From the NCBI GenBank assembly GCA_045126355.1, contig JBGVOE010000098.1, positions 1 to 16,273 of the forward strand: 16,273 bases of DNA. The letters are read 5' to 3'. The stretch comes from CAZSIA01 sp045126355 (GTDB lineage: Bacteria; Bacillota_I; Bacilli_A; Acholeplasmatales; Anaeroplasmataceae). Within the stretch, counting starts at the first letter, position 1; every line of letters starts with the position of its first letter. This document shows, one piece after another, positions 13,623 through 16,273 of this stretch. A program made the position numbers and the translations under genes. The notes beneath the pieces are model-generated. The model had not been told where the DNA came from, searched no databases, and saw only the letters and a list, made by a program, of their open reading frames with translations.

Positions 13623-13859
13623 CTATTTTTCTAATTTTCTATTTTTAAAATATAATTTAAATAAGAAAATAGAAATAGTTGAAAATATGATTAAACTTAA
13701 AAACATAAATACAATTGTGTAATCGTCAATTATGGTATTTAATGTTACATTTAGTTCATAGTCTTGAAAAAAATAGATTATAGCAGTTAAAATTGAAATA
13801 GCTGCAATCATGGTAAAAATCCCCAAGACTAAACGAACGACATTTCTAATCTTATTCAT
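13623..13859 (-). CDS. Small two-helix membrane protein at the end of the deo operon
   Basis: This encodes 78 residues with two hydrophobic helices (about 8-31, VRLVLGIFTMIAAISILTAII, and 48-68, TIVFMFLSLIIFSTISIFLF) joined by an acidic loop (TIIDDY), then a basic tail KNRKLEK. I do not recognise the family. The ATG at 13859 lies inside the end of deoD (overlap of eight bases, CATGAATAA) with no clear ribosome binding site, so translation probably depends on coupling to deoD. A terminator follows the stop within about 35 bases. The size fits a small accessory membrane protein rather than a nucleoside transporter. Confidence 0.7.
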   Translation of the reverse strand: MNKIRNVVRLVLGIFTMIAAISILTAIIYFFQDYELNVTLNTIIDDYTIVFMFLSLIIFSTISIFLFKLYFKNRKLEK

Positions 13860-14577
13860 GTAAAGCTAATTCTAAAGCAACTTTCATCATGTTTGTAAAA
13901 CTATTTTGTCTTTCTTCTGCACTTGTTACTTCATGAGTAATAAATGAATCTGAAATAGTTAATAAACAAGCTGCCTTTTTACCAGATGCAATCGCATTAG
14001 CAAATAATGCATATGATTCCATTTCTACTGCTTTACAACCTTTTTCATCACGAGTTTTTTCCCAAGAAAAAGATCCAGTATGATAGAATACATCACTTGA
14101 ATGAATAATTGCTTCCTTTAAGACTACATTAACATCTTTTGCACATTTACGTAATAATTCATTTAATTCGCTATTAGCAGGTAGTGTATCACCTTCGATA
14201 TCAAATGCAACTTTCGCAAATGTTGATTCACTATAAGCATGAGTTACTAATACTGTATCATAAACAGCTAAATCTGCTGAATAAGAACCAGCTGAACCAA
14301 TACGAATAATATTTTCTACACCATAGAAATTAAATAATTCGTATGAATAAATACCAATACTTGGTTGACCCATACCAGAACCAAATACAGTGATTGGTTT
14401 ACCTTTATATAAACCAGTGTAACCAAACATATTTCTTACACCATTAATTTGTTTTACATCAGTTAAAAATGTTTCAGCAATAAATTTTGCACGAAGAGGA
14501 TCTCCAGGCATTAAAACAGTTTTAGCTAATAAGCTTGGGTCTTTAATCTCAATATGAGGAGTCGGATAATTCGCCAT
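13852..14577 (-). CDS. deoD: Purine nucleoside phosphorylase, DeoD type (hexameric)
   Basis: This encodes 241 residues. DeoD splits purine (deoxy)nucleosides with phosphate into base and (deoxy)ribose-1-phosphate. Seen: TPHIEIKD at the N-terminus, MPGDPLRAKFIAETF (phosphate-binding), FGSGMGQPSIGIYSYELF, RIGSAGS, the ribose-binding EMESYALFA, and TISDSF with the catalytic Asp expected in DeoD. Length matches the E. coli enzyme of about 239. I start at the ATG at 14577 (MANYPTPHIEIKD) because AAGGTGA lies six bases before it; the ATG at 14613 would add twelve residues unlike the family. With this start the gene overlaps the deoC end by 29 bases. It works with DeoC in deoxynucleoside salvage. 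Confidence 0.95.
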   Translation of the reverse strand: MANYPTPHIEIKDPSLLAKTVLMPGDPLRAKFIAETFLTDVKQINGVRNMFGYTGLYKGKPITVFGSGMGQPSIGIYSYELFNFYGVENIIRIGSAGSYSADLAVYDTVLVTHAYSESTFAKVAFDIEGDTLPANSELNELLRKCAKDVNVVLKEAIIHSSDVFYHTGSFSWEKTRDEKGCKAVEMESYALFANAIASGKKAACLLTISDSFITHEVTSAEERQNSFTNMMKVALELALHE

Positions 14578-15229
14578 TACATTCACCTTCCTTACTACAT
14601 AAGTTTGTTCCATTTGATGTTCCGATACGCATTGCGCCTACTTTTTTCATAGCTTCGAAATCATCTTTTGTTTTTACACCACCACTAGCTTTTACTAAGC
14701 AAGTTGGATTTACAGTGTTATACATTAATTCTACATCATGTAAATTTGCTCCACCTGTACCGAAGCCTGTACTTGTTTTAACAAAATCAGCACCAGCTCT
14801 CATACAGCATTTACATACTTCTACTTTTTCTAAATCTGTTAAATAGCAAGTTTCGATAATTACTTTTACTAAAACACCATTAGCGCTATCAACAACAGCT
14901 TTAACTTCTTTTTCAATGTAATCCCAGTCGCCCATTTTAGCTCTACCGATATTAATTACCATATCAATTTCATCGGCACCATCAGCAATTGCTTTTACTG
15001 TTTCATAGCATTTTACATCAGTAGTATTAGCTCCTAATGGAAAACCAATAACAGTACATACTAAAACGCCTGTTTTATGTAAAACTTCTTTTGCTAGGCT
15101 AACCCAACAAGGATTAACACATACACTCTTAAAATCATATAGGCTTGCTTCTTCACATAACTTTAGAATTTGGTCTTCAGTTGAAAAAGCCTTTAAAAGT
15201 GTGTGGTCAATATACTTCGAATCTTTCAT
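14549..15229 (-). CDS. deoC: Deoxyribose-phosphate aldolase
   Basis: This encodes 226 residues. DeoC cleaves 2-deoxyribose-5-phosphate into acetaldehyde and glyceraldehyde-3-phosphate. Seen: IDHTLLKAF, VNPCWV, CTVIGFPLGANTTDVK, D89 in EIDMVINIG, the Schiff-base lysine K151 in DFVKTSTGFGTGGA, and K180 in LVKASGGVKT, then MRIGTSNG. The protein runs past that motif with a short Cys-rich end (NLCSKEGECNGELSDSSY) that overlaps the start of deoD. It has an unusually large number of cysteines, about 15. The start at 15229 is preferred because AAGGAG lies 11 bases before it, while the ATG at 15238 is only two bases from that site. It lies 19 bases after the stop of the 286-aa gene. Confidence 0.95.
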   Translation of the reverse strand: MKDSKYIDHTLLKAFSTEDQILKLCEEASLYDFKSVCVNPCWVSLAKEVLHKTGVLVCTVIGFPLGANTTDVKCYETVKAIADGADEIDMVINIGRAKMGDWDYIEKEVKAVVDSANGVLVKVIIETCYLTDLEKVEVCKCCMRAGADFVKTSTGFGTGGANLHDVELMYNTVNPTCLVKASGGVKTKDDFEAMKKVGAMRIGTSNGTNLCSKEGECNGELSDSSY

Positions 15230-15248
15230 ATAAACCATCTCTCCTTTT

Positions 15249-16109
15249 TTATCTAAAATCTATAATTGTTTCCAGTTCAACATTAGAAAATGCTTCTGTA
15301 ACTGGAGTAAAATTAGTCTTATTCATTATTTTCTTTAATCTTCTTACGCCTGCCTTAGTCAACACTTTTGTATTATGAATAAAGCCTGGTAAATCATGAC
15401 AATACTTTTCAATAACACTCATAAGTTCATCAAAATAAACAATTTTAACGTGTTCATCTTGCTTATAGAATACTAAATCACATTTAGGTGGGAATACAAA
15501 GTATTTATCATTTAATAAATCTACAACACTACAAACTTCTCCTGTACCAAGTGATTTAATAAATCTTGGAACTGGAAAAAATAGATTTTGATCATGACAA
15601 TATGCTTCTAGATCTTTTCTTTCATATAAATATTTAAAAATATCATTTACTTTATCTTTAGCTATATAGTTTAGGGAAGTATATTCCATTGGGAATTTTA
15701 ATTTATATAATTCTCTAATTTTTTCATAACTTTTTAAGATAAGTTCTTTTCTAAAAGGTGCAACATTTTCAAATAAGATATTATAAACAAAGAAATCAAA
15801 TTTTTGACATAAATCACTTACTAAATCAACTATAACACCAACATTATACATAGGCATCATTGGGTCAATTGATAAGTAGATATCTAAGTCTAAATATTTA
15901 GGATCTAGTCGATGAATATCTGGAACCTTACTAACTCTTGTAATATGAAAAGAAGCTTCAAGTCCAATTGCCTTATTTGAATAACGTGCTTCTACTTCAT
16001 CTTTTGTAGTATCAACAGTAATAAAAGGACAATAGTTAAAGAAACTAAACAATTCATCTAGATTTAAATATCGGTTTCCTTCTTTAAAAAAGAACAACTC
16101 ATACTTCAT
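15249..16109 (-). CDS. Protein of unknown function (286 aa), first gene of the deo operon
   Basis: I do not recognise this protein. It is soluble, with no signal peptide or membrane helix. The N-terminal half (1-150) alternates strands and helices, with LDLDIYLSIDPMMPMYNVGVIVDLVSDLC around 73-101 and an FRKELILKSYEKIRELYKL helix. The C-terminal half has VPRFIKSLGTGEVCSVVDLLNDKYFVFPPKCDLVFYK (about 180-217) and ends in a basic helix, TKAGVRRLKKIMNK. No catalytic or nucleic-acid-binding motif is clear. The start follows AAGGTGAT; the promoter at 16126-16154 is close to consensus. Its position ahead of deoC suggests a link with nucleoside use, but it could also be an unrelated housekeeping gene sharing the promoter. 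Confidence 0.85.
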   Translation of the reverse strand: MKYELFFFKEGNRYLNLDELFSFFNYCPFITVDTTKDEVEARYSNKAIGLEASFHITRVSKVPDIHRLDPKYLDLDIYLSIDPMMPMYNVGVIVDLVSDLCQKFDFFVYNILFENVAPFRKELILKSYEKIRELYKLKFPMEYTSLNYIAKDKVNDIFKYLYERKDLEAYCHDQNLFFPVPRFIKSLGTGEVCSVVDLLNDKYFVFPPKCDLVFYKQDEHVKIVYFDELMSVIEKYCHDLPGFIHNTKVLTKAGVRRLKKIMNKTNFTPVTEAFSNVELETIIDFR

Positions 16110-16125
16110 AATATCACCTTATTTG

Positions 16126-16154
16126 ATTCTAACATAATAAATGATATTTGTCAA
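16126..16154 (-). promoter_or_regulatory. Sigma-A promoter of the 286-aa gene / deoC-deoD operon
   Basis: On the minus strand, -35 TTGACA (16154-16149), a 17-bp spacer and -10 TAGAAT (16131-16126) with an upstream TG (extended -10). Transcription would start near 16119, almost at the ribosome binding site. No CRE or DeoR-like operator is recognised. Confidence 0.8.
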
Positions 16155-16203
16155 AAAAATATACTACGTATATATGTTTAAAACGATATTTTAAAAACAT
16201 TAT

Positions 16204-16232
16204 AAGACAAATTTGATTTTATTTGATATAAT
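16204..16232 (+). promoter_or_regulatory. Promoter of the rightward gene starting at 16260
   Basis: -35 AAGACA (16204-16209), a 17-bp spacer and an extended -10 TGATATAAT (16224-16232). It is divergent from the deo operon promoter; the two -35 boxes are about 50 bp apart. Confidence 0.6.
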
Positions 16233-16259
16233 AAGTAATGTTATGGAGATTAATTGCTT

Positions 16260-16273
16260 ATGAAATATCAAAT
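16260..16273 (+). CDS. Start of a plus-strand gene cut by the window edge
   Basis: ATG AAA TAT CAA begins at 16260, behind GGAG (16245-16248) with an 11-base spacing and a good promoter at 16204-16232. Only four complete codons (MKYQ) are inside the window, so nothing can be said of its product. The case rests on the promoter and binding site alone. Confidence 0.4.

Noticed and set aside
14578..14613. Upstream ATG for deoD adding twelve residues
   Set aside because: The extension does not match DeoD N-termini, and the good AAGGTGA site lies before the later ATG.
15145..15378. Plus-strand open frame across the deoC start
   Set aside because: It overlaps two well-supported minus-strand genes and their junction and has no start signals.
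1..16273. CRISPR array, insertion sequence ends or a Mycoplasma-type code
   Set aside because: No spaced direct repeats or transposase were seen beyond the group II intron, and TGA is used as a stop while TGG encodes Trp.

Overview
This window is AT-rich Bacillota DNA. It uses the standard bacterial genetic code: TGA is used as a stop (for example at 9462 and 14549) and Trp is TGG, so it is not a code-4 Mycoplasma. AAGGAGG-type ribosome binding sites, sigma-A-like promoters and many compact hairpin-plus-T-tract terminators point to a low-GC Bacilli/Erysipelotrichia-type genome, perhaps an uncultured gut lineage. The exact taxon cannot be read from the sequence. Almost every gene lies on the minus strand, so transcription runs from right to left.

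Right to left. A divergent promoter region (about 16110-16259) drives a plus-strand gene that begins only at 16260 and, leftward, an operon of an unrecognised 286-aa protein, deoC (deoxyribose-phosphate aldolase), deoD (purine nucleoside phosphorylase) and a small two-helix membrane protein, closed by a terminator at 13551-13590. DeoD releases the base and deoxyribose-1-phosphate from deoxynucleosides; DeoC cleaves deoxyribose-5-phosphate. No phosphopentomutase is present here. Next comes a short single-gene SSB with a TTG start and its own terminator. An extended -10 promoter then starts a six-gene chain: thyA, folA, plsC, a small two-helix membrane protein, and two unrecognised proteins (368 and 165 aa). 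Gaps are tiny or overlapping throughout. thyA and folA together form the dTMP/folate cycle.

A small Pro/Tyr-rich protein (8780-8971, plus strand) is divergent from a D-lactate-dehydrogenase-like gene, which is followed by an Mrp/NBP35-type Fe-S carrier ATPase. A FlaR-like P-loop kinase follows, then a strong promoter and two tandem paralogues with an N-terminal double-CxxC zinc ribbon and about nine membrane helices. A terminator, a tRNA-Lys(CTT) gene, another terminator and a lipoprotein with a long leader follow.

The left end (1-935) is the 5' part of a group II intron: a structured RNA region plus the N-terminal 146 residues of its reverse transcriptase/maturase. It sits directly behind the lipoprotein terminator and a second hairpin, as group IIC introns do. 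A predicted EBS1-IBS1 pairing supports the 5' boundary at 935.

The least explained parts are the tandem zinc-ribbon membrane proteins, the unknown tail of the thyA operon, a DHFR with altered cofactor- and folate-binding positions, and a hairpin beside the intron that echoes the anticodon arm of the nearby tRNA-Lys.
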